Assembly: GCF_000182925.2 (NCBI RefSeq)
Contig: NC_026501.1
Coordinates: forward strand, 3,410,001 to 3,474,000
Direction: 5' to 3'
From: Neurospora crassa OR74A
Lineage: Eukaryota > Ascomycota > Sordariomycetes > Sordariales > Sordariaceae
Length of the DNA stretch: 64,000 nucleotides
Shown here: positions 25,601 to 38,700 of the stretch, in pieces
Layout: every line of letters begins with the position of its first letter
How positions within the stretch are numbered: the first letter of the stretch is position 1
Position numbers and translations under genes: made by a program
The notes under the pieces: model-generated
Seen by the model: the letters and a program-made list of their open reading frames with translations, nothing else
Told to the model about the DNA's origin: nothing
The model's database searches: none

Positions 25601-26618
25601 TGAGATGACAGTGGCACAATGGAACGCCTTCCGTTTAGCGGCTGAGGACAGAAATAAAAGAGATAAGTCAAACGAAAAGTTTGCACCAGGCAAAAGCCCA
25701 TTATGGGCTCTGGCGGAGAAATATTTTCCGCCCATGAGCAAGATCAAGACAGATCTACCCCTTCTGTGGACTTTGGCAAAGGAGAGCGGGGTCGAGACAG
25801 GGACACTTAAACGAAGAACCAAGGAAATTGCAGCGTGGGCCTACTTACGGTCGTCAGACGAGTCCATACTACCTGGCATTTCGATTAGACTCAGCACGTC
25901 GATAGTCACCTGGGGCAGTTCACCCGAGAACACCCAACGCTATGAGAACAACGAAGGTTATCCCGACAAGCCTGAAAATAGGATACCAGAATGCGCGTTG
26001 AAGATCATGGTCTGGAGGGAAAATAATTTTGACCCCTCAATCCGTTCTGTGCCCTGGCTTCAATACTGGGGTGATAACAAGGACTTCTACTTTTACATCG
26101 CCACCAAGGCCGCCGACGGAATTTATGTCAACGGCCGACCCTTACCTTCGAATGATCCCGTTGATCGACAGAGCAGCTGCAAGAATTGGATGCGACTATA
26201 CAACGGCGACAGGATTATTGTCTGGAATGATCCCAACGACGATGGCACCCTCAACAAGATCGAGTTCGTCTTTGAATGCAGCTGGGGCGGCAGTCAATCA
26301 AGCCGAGAGTCCTCCGTACACAGAACGCCAGAATTGGTGAGCGAACAGGTAGCTGAGAAGCTCGATAAGATGTGCGTCAAGGCCGAGAAGAGTATCAAGA
26401 AGTTTTTACAGGTCCACGAGATGTACCCAGAGGATTCGGCGGATTGCGACGAGCGTAAGGCGCGCATCAAGTGGGAGCAAAGGTTGTCGCGAAACTTTGA
26501 GAGACAGGTTAAAGCGGCGAAGCAAGCTAGGTATGGTGGAAGCTATTCTTCATTTAGTAGCTCTCATTCCGGCTCGCGGCAGTCCTCGCGGCAGTCCTGG
26601 TCAGATCTTCGCATCTGA
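22698..26618 (+). CDS. RAD53: Checkpoint protein kinase, FHA-kinase-FHA (Rad53/Chk2 type)
   Basis: Exons 22698-22737, 22817-23553, 23610-23912 and 23997-26618 give 1233 residues, all junctions in frame. FHA1 at about residues 108-200 shows FGRNHECD, ISRKQF and a Gly/Asn-Gly turn. The kinase domain spans about 302-585: GQGAFATVY, AAKEL, HRDVKPDN at 427-434, DFG at 449-451, CAPEV at 473-477. A second, divergent FHA-like region lies at about 990-1125 (WGSSPENT, IYVNGRPLP). That order is Rad53's, the effector kinase of the DNA damage and replication checkpoint. Neurospora has two Chk2 homologues, MUS-59 and PRD-4; the double FHA suggests the MUS-59 type. Serine-rich linkers with SQ sites could be targets of ATM/ATR-type kinases. 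The ATG at 22698 was preferred over an in-frame ATG at 22644. Confidence 0.9.
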
Positions 26619-28075
26619 CTGAAGTTCTTGTGATTTTCTGTTTTTTTTTTTTTTTTTTTTTTTTTTTTGGTCTTTTTTGTAACATCTTTTCTTCTTCTTC
26701 TTTTCTTTTGGATATAGAAAGGTGACCGTGGGTTTAGGGATGGGAAAAGATGCCACGAAGTTTAGATTTGTGCCCCACCTATCATTACCTTCCACCCCTT
26801 CTGTTGCTGGCCTGTGAAGCTACCGACGCCTTGACTTCATATCCTGCTACACTTATAACTTCGTCTTTCGGAGCGGGAGCATGACAGATAGCGAGAATGA
26901 CAAAATCACTTTGCAGGATTGGCAGAAGCGCACATACCGAATCGAAATACTATGTATGAGTGACAGTTAGGAGTGAGCAGATATCTTTACCGCCATCCTC
27001 CCTCCTGAATAATATATAATGCGATACGAGCATTTCCATGCCCCAGGTAGTTGTGAATCGCAACCCATGCAATATGTAGGTACATACGATCCATCACCAC
27101 CTATTTCCCAAGTAGACCACTCGAACTCTGAATCCTAGCGACTTGCGCCTGGCCAGCTATCGGACTATTCATGTTTTTCCTACTTGCCACAGACGTGTCA
27201 TTCCACCTACTTCTTCGTTCAACGTTGAGCCAAGTCCCCAGCCCCTGATGACCATATAAGGGGCCTTTACACTAGCTAGTGGCCGTCCTACCTATGTGGT
27301 ACCTTTACCTGGGGACACTCCATTCTGCGGAAAGTAGTACGTGTCACGATTGAGGCTTCAAATGGTTCACCACTTCTATATAAGACCAATTGCTGTCGTT
27401 TTCCCCTGATTCTTATTTATCTATCTTTATTCATTTATTTATCTTTGTTCCTTGTTGGTTTGAAGTGGAGAGGTTATGCCTTTGATCTAGTCAGTCAGTC
27501 GTCGGTAACCGTTTTTCTTTTGTTCTTGTCTAAACTCACTTACAAACTAACCAGTAAGAGAAGTGGTGCTCGTATGCATACACGGTTATAGGAAGAAGAC
27601 TTACTACTAATATAACATGAGGTGAAACACACCGAATCAAGACCCGTAACCGACCGCTGCTTGGACACCATGATGGAGTTGCTCTCAACAGCTTAATCTA
27701 ATTGATGAAATAACACAAAGATAAGTCGAAAAGGGAATGCATGAAATACCAACAGAAATGAAATCGCCAACAACCATTGTCACCTCCGTGGGGTTTTAAC
27801 AAGACCTGCTGCAGGCAACATTCGAGTCAGTAGTTACTGCCTGAAGAGTCTGCCTTGGTACCTGCTTCAGATTATACTCCAACCCCTTCTCCGAAAAATG
27901 ACGGACCTTCCGTCCTCTCCTCTCCAGTGAGTGCTTCAACCCCTTAGTTTCCCGTTTCCCCACTTGCCCGTTTCCCTTCCCCTTCCTCCTTCCCGTCCCG
28001 ACGTCCCGTCACGCCAGCCTCCATCAAACAATTCCAACTACCTCTACCTACCAAAGTAAATAGGTAAGTACCGGG
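26619..28075. other. Convergent intergenic region
   Basis: Lies between the 3' ends of the kinase and the Zn2Cys6 gene. It begins with a T28 run at 26641-26668, then mixed sequence without a supported frame. Confidence 0.55.
26641..26668. repeat. T28 homopolymer in the kinase 3' region
   Basis: 28 consecutive T starting 22 bases after the RAD53-type stop codon, followed by a further T-rich tract to about 26710; probably within the 3' UTR. Confidence 0.9.
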
Positions 28076-31000
28076 CTAAAAACTCCCACCATCACCATGC
28101 CTATTCCCATGACTGTCCAGTTCGTGACTGGTACCGCCGTTACCCCACCCCAAATCCATTCCACACCCCTCCATGCCGTCCATACCTTCCATGTTCCCCA
28201 TTGCCATGAGCGATCGCAGCACACTATCCGGCGTCATGCCACCACCGCCACCATCCCTGCCGACGCCGATATTCATGCCCATCCCGACGCCGGAACCCAT
28301 CCCGAGGTTGTTGCCATTATTGGGGTTGCCAACAATGGTGGTGGCGTGAGGGTCGGACGCCGTCCTCGCTAACCCCGAATTAGTCGTATTTTCCGGAGCT
28401 ATCTCAACGCCCGGCATACCAAAGGCAGTTGGATCGAGAAAAAAACCGACGGCTGCGGCAGGGCTTGGATTGATGTCCAGAGCAGTGCTAGTAGTAGTGG
28501 TGGCGGTGGCAGTAGTTGCAAGAGCTGTGGCAGCCGTGGTTATGGTAGGATTTGTAGAGGAGCCGGGGGTTATGGGGCTGGTGCTGTGATTCTTATTGCG
28601 ATTGTCAAAGGACATGGAAGATGAAGATCCGCCGGATCCGCTCATATGTCGGCCATCGTTGGTGGGTGCTAGTCCTTGTACTTGCCCTTGTCCATGTTCT
28701 TGCTGGTGATGAGCGTGGGGGTGAGGCTGAGGATGAGGATGATGGTGTGGATGTTGATGCTGATGCTGATGCATTTGGTGACACAGATGGTGGTGATGGT
28801 TCGAAGATGATGTGCCAGAATTGGGCGTGGGCTGGTTAGAGTTTGGTGAAGGAGTGGACAGCGGGACGCCGTCGCTATTTCCCCCGGCGTCGGGATCGTG
28901 ATGAGGGCGAGTCTGATAATTCGGAGGGAGCGAGATGTTGTTCGACATCCTGCCATGAATAAACGTGTCAAAGGCTAAACCGTCGGTCCTGGCAGAGTCG
29001 CCGCCGTGTTGCCCGCCGGCGGATAGAATGGGACTTCGCTGCTCGACTGATGATGACCAGTCTGGTGCGGTGTTCCTGCTCGAGCCAGGGAGCTGAACAA
29101 GAGGATCGTCGAAATCAACGGGCTTGACTAGGTTGGGGGCGTTGACGGGGTTGCCGTCGTCTTCGACGGTTCGGAGGAACTGGCATTCCTGGTGGTACAT
29201 GTTCCCATGTTGTGTGGATGCTCCGAGTCCGGTCCCAGGTTTCATGTGGGCTCGTGATGTGTGCTGAAGTTACGGGTTTCGTTACTTAGTATTGACTGCC
29301 TGAGGACATGTAGAGAAGAGAAGCACGAGACTTACACCATCGTTACTTCTTGAGAAGGCGTTTTTGAGCTTGGGAACCTTGGCACCAAGAGCTTCAAGGT
29401 CTACATCAAGCTGTACTACGAAGGATTCAGTAAGAGGATTCTTCCGCTTCAGTGCGTTCATGGCTGACAGTAGGAACCGAAGAGAGTCGGCTACCTGGCC
29501 ATCGTCTGGACGGCTTTTGAGGAACTGCACAAATACTCTTGCTGCAACATAGAGACAGAACGACATATTTGGATTCAGCTGTTCATCAAGTCAGTCAACC
29601 CGTTGGTGATGCTCCCACAGGATGTAACTTACCCTATCCAAGTCAAGGTGAGAGGCCATCCTCATGATACTTGCAATCTCGTGAGCCGAGGTAATACATC
29701 GCATCTTACACTCAGTACTAACGCTGGCAGGTAAGTTGTTCGTGTCTGCTTTGAATATCGCTGCCTGGTGCAAGCATATAGTCGACGTGTGAATGCACAT
29801 ATTTGTGAAGACGACGTTTGGATTGGCCAGACCCTGTGGCAGCTTGAGGGCAGATGGTATACAAAGCGAAACATTGAGAAGGATGTTATCCATCTGTCTA
29901 TGCCTCTTCCAAAATTCGCCATTGAGGTCGTCATCTCGGTCGTCCTCAGTCGGCCGGTGGAGGTGGATAAGGTTTCTGCCAAAGAGGTACGCAAGAAGGA
30001 TGACACCGCCAAAAGACGACAACTTACTAGGACCCGTATGGAGCGTCACATCATTCAGGCTTTGGGTCTCCTGGGGGTGACTCAAGTCGTAGGCCTCGTC
30101 GGAGGCAGGAAGGTCGGTGAGAATGTCTTTCTCATCAATGATCATCGGCCAACCCGTCCCGATGCTGGCGTAACGGTCCTGACAGAAGGCCATCCAAAAG
30201 GTTCGTCGGCGCTCTTCCTTTTCTGTCCAATCTCGTGGGGGCGGTAAGCACTGTTTTACCTCCAAGTCACCACCATCAACTCGATAGAGGCCCATCCTAA
30301 AAAAGTGTGAGTACGTGATACAGCTTGAAGTGAGGGCTTCTGTAGGGACTTGACCTACATCTGGCATAAGCGTACGGCCGAGCCTATACTCATCCATGCT
30401 CGCGGAAAATACATCCATTTGAACTCGTAGGATGCCAGGAGCACATAGGTCTGGCAATGTGACACCGTTATCATGTGTTCTCCAAAGCCTTTGATGGTAT
30501 CCAACTCCAGATACCTCCTGGCCCTCTGATAGAACAGCTCTTTCAAATCGAGGAACCGGTCTGACACCGAGCAGGCCAGTGTCCACATAGCATAGCGTAG
30601 ACACACCGGTGGCCGCTGATTTGGGGCTCTGTCATATACAAATGTCAGCAAACTCATGCCTACGTAGACTTATACATTGCAGAGAAACAGATTGAAGCTT
30701 TTGAACGCCCATGATGATTAGCCAGAGAGGACATTGGGTAAGCTGTCTTACAGATTCATCGCATGGAAGTAGCGGGCGCGGTGTATCATTGGGAGGGAAG
30801 GGTGTATTTTGTCAAAGTATACTTGGTGCCTACAATTAGGTTCGTTAGTAAACGTAACAAGTTAACAAGTCACTTACTCCTTGTGAACATGGTGGAATGG
30901 ACTTGCAGCTCGTCGATGGTCTCCTGGGGCGGTAATGGCTCCTCCAGTCCCAGGCCTATCATTTCCCAGGTAAAGTCGCCGCCAATACTACTCATGCCTA

Positions 31001-31638
31001 GTCCCAAGTTGTTGCCCAAGTTGAAGTCATCCAATCCTGTGCTGCTCGGATCGCCTTGGAACTGCCACTGATCCATGCTCCCCTCTGTTGCCATTCCACG
31101 GGAAGGGCCCGGAACGTTGAAGTTGGCGGCCGCGGCAGCAGCATGTTGACTTGGTTGGCTGAGTCCACTACCAAAGACGATATTCGGTGCTATTGGGTTA
31201 CCGTCTGCACTCAGTCTCGGTGCTTCCTGCGTCTTCAGCAAAGTCTCAACTTGCTCTGCGAGCAAAAAGAGGAGTGTCAGCAAACTGCTTTCATCACCGA
31301 AGCCAGGGGACCGGACACAGTTTGTAAAACAGCGCACTTAATCGTTCCGCCAAGGCCTTGAGATGACCCTTCTTGGGACCACTCTTCTTTCTCCTCTCAT
31401 CGTAGGCGCATACATGGCCGAGACGCGAGCAAGTGCTGCAACTTGGCTTGGTGCCATCGCACTTGAGTTTCCTCCTTCGACATATCTCGCATGCCAGTCG
31501 TTTTTGCTTTGGGGTACTCGAGTTCACCCCAGCAGTCGCACCCCCTGCAGTCTCTTCGGCGTTAGTGGGCTTGTTGTTTTGGGTCTCCGAGACCATCATC
31601 GTATCCGGAGGGTTGGCGGAGGAGGGCGCCATGTCCAA
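28076..31638 (-). CDS. Zn2Cys6 transcription factor with fungal-specific regulatory domain
   Basis: Seven exons: 31638-31338, 31255-30907, 30829-30752, 30628-30359, 30296-29633, 29578-29336, 29263-28076; 1030 residues, every junction in phase. The binuclear zinc cluster has Cys at 50, 53, 60, 67, 70 and 77, followed by a basic linker (RRKKSGPKKGHLKALAERL) and a coiled coil reading into QVETLLKTQ. The middle part is the fungal_trans/MHR domain (RPPVCLRYAMW, EERRRTFWMAFCQDRYAS, GTGWPM, ASIMRM). The C-terminal 380 residues are disordered, with His/Gln/Pro runs and Gly-rich stretches that may act in activation. It is a nuclear DNA-binding regulator; I cannot say which regulon it controls. The second intron appears to be GC-AG. 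Confidence 0.88.
30830..30906 (-). other. Probable GC-AG intron in the Zn2Cys6 gene
   Basis: Donor GCAAGT after GAGCT, branch ACTAAC, acceptor TTGTAG, 77 nt. Splicing gives ...IDEL/HQVYFDKIHPSLP, which keeps the domain in frame. The nearby GTAAGT at 30860 joined to the same acceptor runs into a stop after about 15 codons. Joined instead to a downstream AAG it keeps frame but alters the conserved segment. Confidence 0.65.
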
Positions 31639-33674
31639 ACTGTTTTGCTATGAGGCGAACAGGACTTGAGTCGTCGGAGGAGCAACGAGTTTCTCAACGT
31701 TCTGTCAAGCGGGTAAGGGTAACCCGTTGCTGACTGTTGAAGATGTACAGCAAGTGCACCTGCTCCAATCTAGGCAGCTAAACGAATACGCAATGAGGAG
31801 AATGGAGTCAAGATTGATTCGACAAGGCAAAGGTTCAAAAAGATTCAAACGATTGACACTGTTGCTTCTGTCCTTTAGCCAGCTTCTGAGGCATAGAAGT
31901 TTCGGTCACACTCGATGACCCTTCATCTGAATGGGAAGGTGTGGAGCTATGGGAAAGTAAGCAAACGAAGATATAGGTTGGCAGGTGAACGGCTGATGTG
32001 GGTTGAAAAGGTAGGGTTTAGGGGGTCTGGAGAACGATAAGCTTAGGTACCTACCTTGAGTAGCTACTTTGAGGCTACCTGTTGTGTGTCCGGGTTGATA
32101 CGCTTGTCGAATGGCTTGTGAATGCTGGTTTAACAGAGAAAGGAAGTTTCCCCACTGACCTCACCCATAAACCAAACGTCCTGTCGTTCGAGTTGATAAT
32201 TGGTCGCAGCCGTTGACTATAAGGGCGCGTAACCTCCCGAGCCTCCTAGGCCACCTCGGCCACCTAGAGTAGACCCAGGCACATCATGGCCCAATGTAGA
32301 GCTAGATAGTGAGTGGTATTAATCTGGGTACTTCCGTTTGCTTGTATAGAATACCTTATTTGCTGGACCTCTGGAACGCTCTAGCTGATGTGAATGGGTA
32401 GTACCTCAACTGCTACCCTGTCTACATACTAAAACGTGGATGACTGTTAGGGAACGGGACCCAGAAGCTTGGCAATACGTTAACACCAGTCCTCGAAGCC
32501 ATGTCAAGCTGGATGCACTTTTAGCTACTACAACAAAGTGAGGTAGTCTGTGGTCTTCATGCCGGTCAGCGTTGTTCTCACAGAGTGTCGTACAAAGTAT
32601 AGAATTGGCTCAGCTGGTCAGTGACACTGCTCATTTAGGCCGGTTGACCACAGAAGCCGAATTTGGTCCCTAACAGATATGAACAGTGGCCCGAAAGGTG
32701 TAACGTTGAGGCTCTGCAACTGTTAATGACTAGAGGTACAACTATGTTTTTGGACTGGAAAATTAGAGGCTAGAAGAATGAATTTGTCCAACAACTTCTT
32801 TAGTAGTCTTGCGAAACTCGGAGATACTGTATATGTGGGACACTCGTCGCGTGTAAGACAGTCACCCTATCTCCACGGGTAGCTTGAGGGCGTGCTTCGC
32901 TGGAGCTATCTCGAGAATTGTGTACCTGACCCTTGATATTAGCGCAGCCGCGTACCCCTTCTGGTCATCCCTGTTGTGGCTAGATTATCAGTAGCTCTGT
33001 CCAATCCAGTTAGTCGAATGCCACTCCCCCCCCCCCCACCCCACCTAATATATACTATGTACTACGTATATATCGAAGTCGGGACTTGGATCCGCTATGA
33101 CCTGCCCTTTCTGCTACCCACAGCCTTCTCTGAAGACACTGGAATGAATCACGATCGCTGATGAAAACAGAAAATCAAATCAGGGAAACGAAGTTTGTTC
33201 AGCTATCTGAATCACGAAACTCACCAAAGCCCAGTGGGCCTGTAACCACGGCGTAGTTTGGGTATCTGTCTTTGTTCTCCCTTGCCTTGCTAGGTGTGAA
33301 CATAAACCCCATGTGCATATCTCCCTGGTTCCTACTGACGGAACTGCCTTGACTCTTCCATCGATGAGATTTGGCGGTCCGGTGGTTTTCTATCATAGCC
33401 CCCGCTTGGTAGGAAGGACCTCGTTGTGATTGCCTATTGCGGTATGCCTCCCAACAAAGCCTGCTTTAGTTTAACTCAGCCGAGACCGGCTGGATCCATC
33501 AAGGGGCACCTATTGACCCTTCTCGTTGCATACGTGGGGTATGGCATAGTCCATCAGCTGTATGCTGCCAATACGACCACCTTTGACCTTTTGCTGTTGC
33601 ACAGTGCCATAGCACGCTCATTCTACTGTTGAGCAGCGGAAAACTTTCTGAGCATCACTCTCTCTACAGTCTGC
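31639..33674. other. Intergenic, Zn2Cys6 promoter / THOC3 3' side
   Basis: About 2 kb upstream of the regulator gene and downstream of THOC3. No supported gene. It contains TACCTA motifs near 32043-32080 and a C-rich tract at about 33024-33045. Confidence 0.5.
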
Positions 33675-34961
33675 TCACTTTCTATCCGTGTCCACGCCGA
33701 TGATGCGGAGTACGCCTAGATCACTGTAAGCAAGGCAGTATCTGGTAGGTGCCCATGCCACTGCTTCACAAGTACCAGCTGTCTTGAAGGTGTGGACATG
33801 CTCGCCTGTCTCGGTATGAGTAACTTCCAAGCTACCACCTATCGAGCGAGTTAGCATTCTCCATCACAAGTGCATGACCAAAGAGTAGATGACGTACCTT
33901 CTTCACAGCCACCGACCACATAACTACCATCAAATGTGAAACCTGGTGATGTGTTTAGTAACGAAACGACTCCGGTGAGCAAACGGGGTGAGGTACTTAT
34001 GCTTTTGACCGGCCCAACCATGCGGGTTACTGTCCGCTGGCAAATCCAGTCTTTGGTGTCAAACAAGGAAATGATGGAATCGGCGCCTCCCGTTGCCAGG
34101 TATTTGCCCGTGGGAGAGAGCTCAGCCGTTAGGCAAGACGCTGTATGGCCTTTGAGGGTGAATTCAGTCGATTCGCCCTCGGGGACGGCGTAGTTCACAT
34201 GCAGGACAGGTTCAAAGTCGGGGTAGGACAAAATGCGTATCCTTCCTTCGTTGGTGGGCAGAAACACCTTGTCACCACTCCAACAGAAAGCCATCTGATT
34301 TGTGCCGACCGGTTGATGGTGGGTCGAAATGATGGAAGACTGGGAGGGCAGAATGTGGAACAAATCACCATTCTTAGCGACGGTCAGCCTGTGGATTCTA
34401 GAATTTGGAACTTGCAGAACACCTACCTTGCTACCAACGAGTAAGGACGATCCATCGGGTGCCCAGGCCAGGGACGTGGCGTGTCCAGAAACCTTGACCT
34501 CGTTGACACATGCCTTTGTCCTTACGTCCCAGATCTTGACAGCGCCATCGCTACTGACGCTGCAGAGTTCAGCATCCTTGACAGGGTTGAAGGCGACTTT
34601 TTCAATCGGAGAAGCATGACCTTTGAGTTCGGTTGAAAATTTGACATTGGGCTTCTCGGGATTCCAGACACGAAGTGTCTTGTCAACAGCACCAGTGGCA
34701 ATAAGAGTTCCCAAGGGGTTCCAGGCTATTGTGCTTAGGCTAGCAAGTGACCGCCGTTAGTGAGGAACGATATACGACCGTTTTGGATTATGGCGACATG
34801 GAAAAGCTCTGGCAATGATGGGCGAGGTACCTGTGATGGCTTCCACCACCCCCCCGAGGCCCGGAGGTGGTGTCGTTGTAAGACTGACTCTTGAGGGGTC
34901 CAAAGTACGCCGAAAACTTCTCCTTGGGCAAGCTATATCTGGGGCGTAGAAGTGGAGCCAT
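33675..34961 (-). CDS. THOC3: WD40 protein, THO complex subunit THOC3/Tex1-like
   Basis: Exons 34961-34831, 34739-34427, 34372-33997, 33942-33898 and 33838-33675 give 342 residues. Introns are 91, 54, 54 and 59 nt; the first has a CACTAAC branch. WD40 repeats are clear: DKTLRVWN, DGAVKIWD, GKYLATGGADSIISLFD, and a last blade ending in YSDLGVLRIIGVD. The length and the pattern with GHASPIEKVAFNP fit THOC3 (yeast Tex1), the WD-repeat subunit of the THO/TREX complex that couples transcription to mRNP packaging and export. It is divergent from RIC1 across 838 bp. Introns 2 and 3 are both 54 nt and contain no stop in frame, so retained-intron forms would still be translatable. Confidence 0.9.
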
Positions 34962-35799
34962 GCTGCCGTCTTCACAAGTTCTTTCCAAGCCGACCTGTCA
35001 GTTCAGCCTGGGGATTCGGAAACCGTGTGAAAAGGGTGAGGTGGTAGAGGTGGCTGTTCGTATGGTTAGCTAACTCCGTACGCAGTGAGGCTGAAGTCAA
35101 CGTATTTCAAGTCCAATTGGGTAGCTGGATGAATGATGATTCCGTCGTCAGTGGAACGTGAAGACGGGATGTCAAGGTGCCTTGAGGATGAGAACAAGGG
35201 CGTCAAAAAATGAGAGGAATGCGGGAAGAAAGTGAGGATCGAAAGGTCTTTCATGCCTACCCGGTAAGGTAGATAGATTTGGGGAAGAGCTCGAGATGCT
35301 TTGTTATTTGTCCAGTCGTTACCTAAGTCGTTCGTTCAATGGATCGCATTGCGGTTGTCGTCTGTGCACTAACGCAAGGTACATCCGAGACCTACTGCCA
35401 GGTGTGTAGGTGGAGGTGGCTGCTCGCAAGGAGTTGGATCGGACGCTGGGGCCTTCGACTGACAGACACTAGCGCGGCGCCCATAACCGGCGCCGTTTAC
35501 AGCATGTAGTCTGTACTCTACAGCGTAGACGTACTTCCCCGGGCATCCAATTCGACACCTACCGTCTGCTCCCAACGTCCATGGTTGAATATCCATCTAC
35601 CAGAACACGGCCCCATCAACACCCGACGACCTCACTCGGCACCATCACCACCACTACGGGACTCGGAGCCCACGACTACCCCCTGTCCCGCCTAGAGTGC
35701 CACTCCAGGCTCGACATGATTTGACTCTACGATCGACAACAAGTATTGAGGCTGTTGATGCGCATGAGGCCGCCGTGAAGGCATCGGCTGCGGAAAGCC
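34962..35799. promoter_or_regulatory. Shared divergent promoter region THOC3 / RIC1
   Basis: 838 bp between two start codons that point away from each other. Both 5' UTRs must lie here. No clear core motif was identified. Confidence 0.6.
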
Positions 35800-38700
35800 A
35801 TGTACTGGCCTATTGGAACTCCTCGGATATATGCGACAAGCGCCAGCTGCCCGCCATCCTATCCTCACCTTTACTCTCACGATGGGTTACCGGCCCCCGA
35901 TCAAAGACCTACCAGGGCCTCTCTGCTGTCCCCAGGTCCCACCGCCGACGGTCACGATGCCTCGAGTGTCCCCCCTACGCCGATCACTCCGGTAGCACCT
36001 TTCACACCGGCCATCAAGTCCGTCGAGCACGACTACTACGATGACGGGCAGTCTGAACCACCATCTCCACCTCCTCCAGAACCCTCGCGTTCCAATGCTC
36101 CGCCCAGGGAACCAATACTGGCTCTTCGAGTTGCCAGAGCTGGCCACTTGTTCGCCGTCATCACCTCGACATCAATGACCATTTGGCAGACAAAGGTAGA
36201 CTCTCAGCATGACTCCCTTCTCCCTCCCCTTGGATTTCCGCCCTGCTTACTCATGTGTTAGCCAACGGTTGTGTTGGCTGTTGTTGTTCGATCCGAGGCG
36301 TCACTCAAGTCCTACGGTACCAACACGAGCTTGATGCTGCGTCCGGACGCCGCCATATTTGTCGTGCGCACAAGCCTGGGCTATCTGATCACCTACTCTC
36401 TGGCTACCGATGCCGACTCCCGAGTCTACAAACCCCATTTTTCCAGTCATACCAACGTCCAGAAACGGCGGCAAACCCACGCAGGCGGCCCGGGAGCCAT
36501 AGCCCCCGACCAAATACTATGGGGCCCCGGTGAGGGATCGGGAGTTAGGGATGTCAGCGTTCGTTTCCGCATGGTTATCAAAGTGGACGCCGGCATTGAG
36601 AGTGCTCTGGCTTTGGACGACGAGTTGGTGGTGGCTACGCGGAAACCTGCGGCAGTTCAATGCATCCGATGGACCCCAGACAGCTCCGGAAGTCAGACCA
36701 GCACAGAGCTATTGAGCCGCATGGGCTGGGTTGACAAGAAGGTCATGGTTCGCGAGATGACTCACGACAGGCGCATGAACCTGTCCACATGGGTGACCAG
36801 TGACGGCAAAGCGTACGCTGTCCAGCGCATCTCTGGCAGCCAACTAGAACCCGATACCAACCAGCCGCCCGACCCAAAGAAGCTTTTCAAGGGCTATTGC
36901 TTTTATACGCCGCAGACACCTGGTGAACAAGCCATACGTTGCATCGTCAACGCGGTCTTCTCTCTCATTGCTGTGGGCTGCGCAGATGGCAACATTCGCG
37001 TGTTTTCTGCAAAAGATTACTCTGGAAACATTCCAGCTTCTCACGTCCACAACCTCCCAGCTTCAAATAACACTTGTGGCAGACTTACAACACTTAGCTA
37101 CTCTCCCGATGGCTATTGTCTTTTTGCTGGCTACGAAAAGGGATGGGCAACATGGAGTGTATACGGCAAGCCACTGAGTAACAGCTTTGGGGCCGATCAA
37201 ACCATTGCTAGCACAACCGGGGAAGAGTGGATATCCGGTGTCCTGGATGCAGCCTGGATCGGAGGTGGCTGTGAACTGTTGCTTGTCGGGCGAGCCCATG
37301 AATCGATATGGCTGCTAGAGATGGCACGAAGCGCAGTGACCGGATGCTACAACTCTGCAAATCTCTTCAGGACCGTGCTTCAGAGCACTTCCAGCGTCAT
37401 GGTCTATAGGGGATATGACCTTCCCGATCTTACTTCGATCTCGGCCGAACCTGGGCTGTGGCACACAGCTAGAATACCAGCCAGCTATCTTATGAACCAT
37501 TGGCCAATCAGGTGTACTGCCATCTCCAGCGATGGTCGATATGTTGCAGTTGCGGGCAGGAGAGGCTTGGCTCACTATAGCGTGAACAGCAGTCGCTGGA
37601 AGACGTTTGCGGATGGGGACGCGGAGAACCAATTTATGGTAAAGGGTGGCATGTGTTGGTACCAGAACATCCTGGTTGCTGCCGTGGAGGCTAATAGAAG
37701 CTTCGAACTCCGTCTCTACTCGCGGGAGGCATCCCTCGATAGCTCGAACGTGCTACATACCCAAGAGATGTCGGCACCCGTTGTCCTAGTTACTCCCTCT
37801 GGCGAAGACTCGCTGCTCGTTTATACTTACGACAACCTCCTTTACCATTTCATATTTGCACCATTTGGTGGCACCGTTAGGCTGGTGGAAGTTGGTCACA
37901 TAGCTTTCCATGGCATCATTCGATCACCCGCACGAGTTCGAGGTTTAAGCTGGATTTTGCCCGAGAGCCAGCTCTTAGACGGAGACCCATCCCAAGACGT
38001 GGCTCATGCTTCTGTCTTGTTCTTGGTTGATGGCAAGCTGGTCCTCCTTCGGCCCTCATACAATGAAGGCGGTCTCAAATACGATATGCGCGTTATTGCG
38101 AACAACCTCGAATTCTACGTTAGCATGAGGGACCAGCCATTTGTGGGCGGCGTCCTGACACCTTCCGAAAAGCAGGTCTTTACGGCTGCGGCTGACGACA
38201 GTTTACGTAATTCGCTATGGATCTTTGATGGTAGTGAAATCAAGACCTGGACGGATGTCGAGCCAGTTTTGAGGGCCACCTCTGGAGAAGCCACGAGAGA
38301 GCTTCCACCCATGACATCAATCCCTATCGACTTTTATCCCCTATCCGCTCTTCTCAGCAAAGCCATAGTACTTGGCGTGGAGTCCGATCTTATCCAGCGC
38401 CGCGATGTCAGCTTCTCCTTCTTCCGTTTCTCGATACGGGTAAGCCCCTCGATCAGAATGCGTGGCAGTTACAAGAATTTCCTGCTAACAATCCCAGACG
38501 CACCTCTTTCTACCCGATATACTGCGGTTCTACCTTAGTAATAACAGACCGATTGAGGCGTTGCGGTTAGCTCAGCAATATGAGCACCTTGAGTACTTTG
38601 CGCATGGACTGGAAATACTTCTGCACCATGTCCTGGACGAAGAGGTGGATGCCCATCCTCCGCCTGCTCCAGAACATGCCATCCTCCCACGCGTGCTGTC

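Noticed and set aside
30849-30860. Canonical GTAAGT donor for intron 2 of the Zn2Cys6 gene
   Set aside because: With the TTGTAG acceptor it causes a frameshift and early stop; kept only as an alternative to the GC-AG model.
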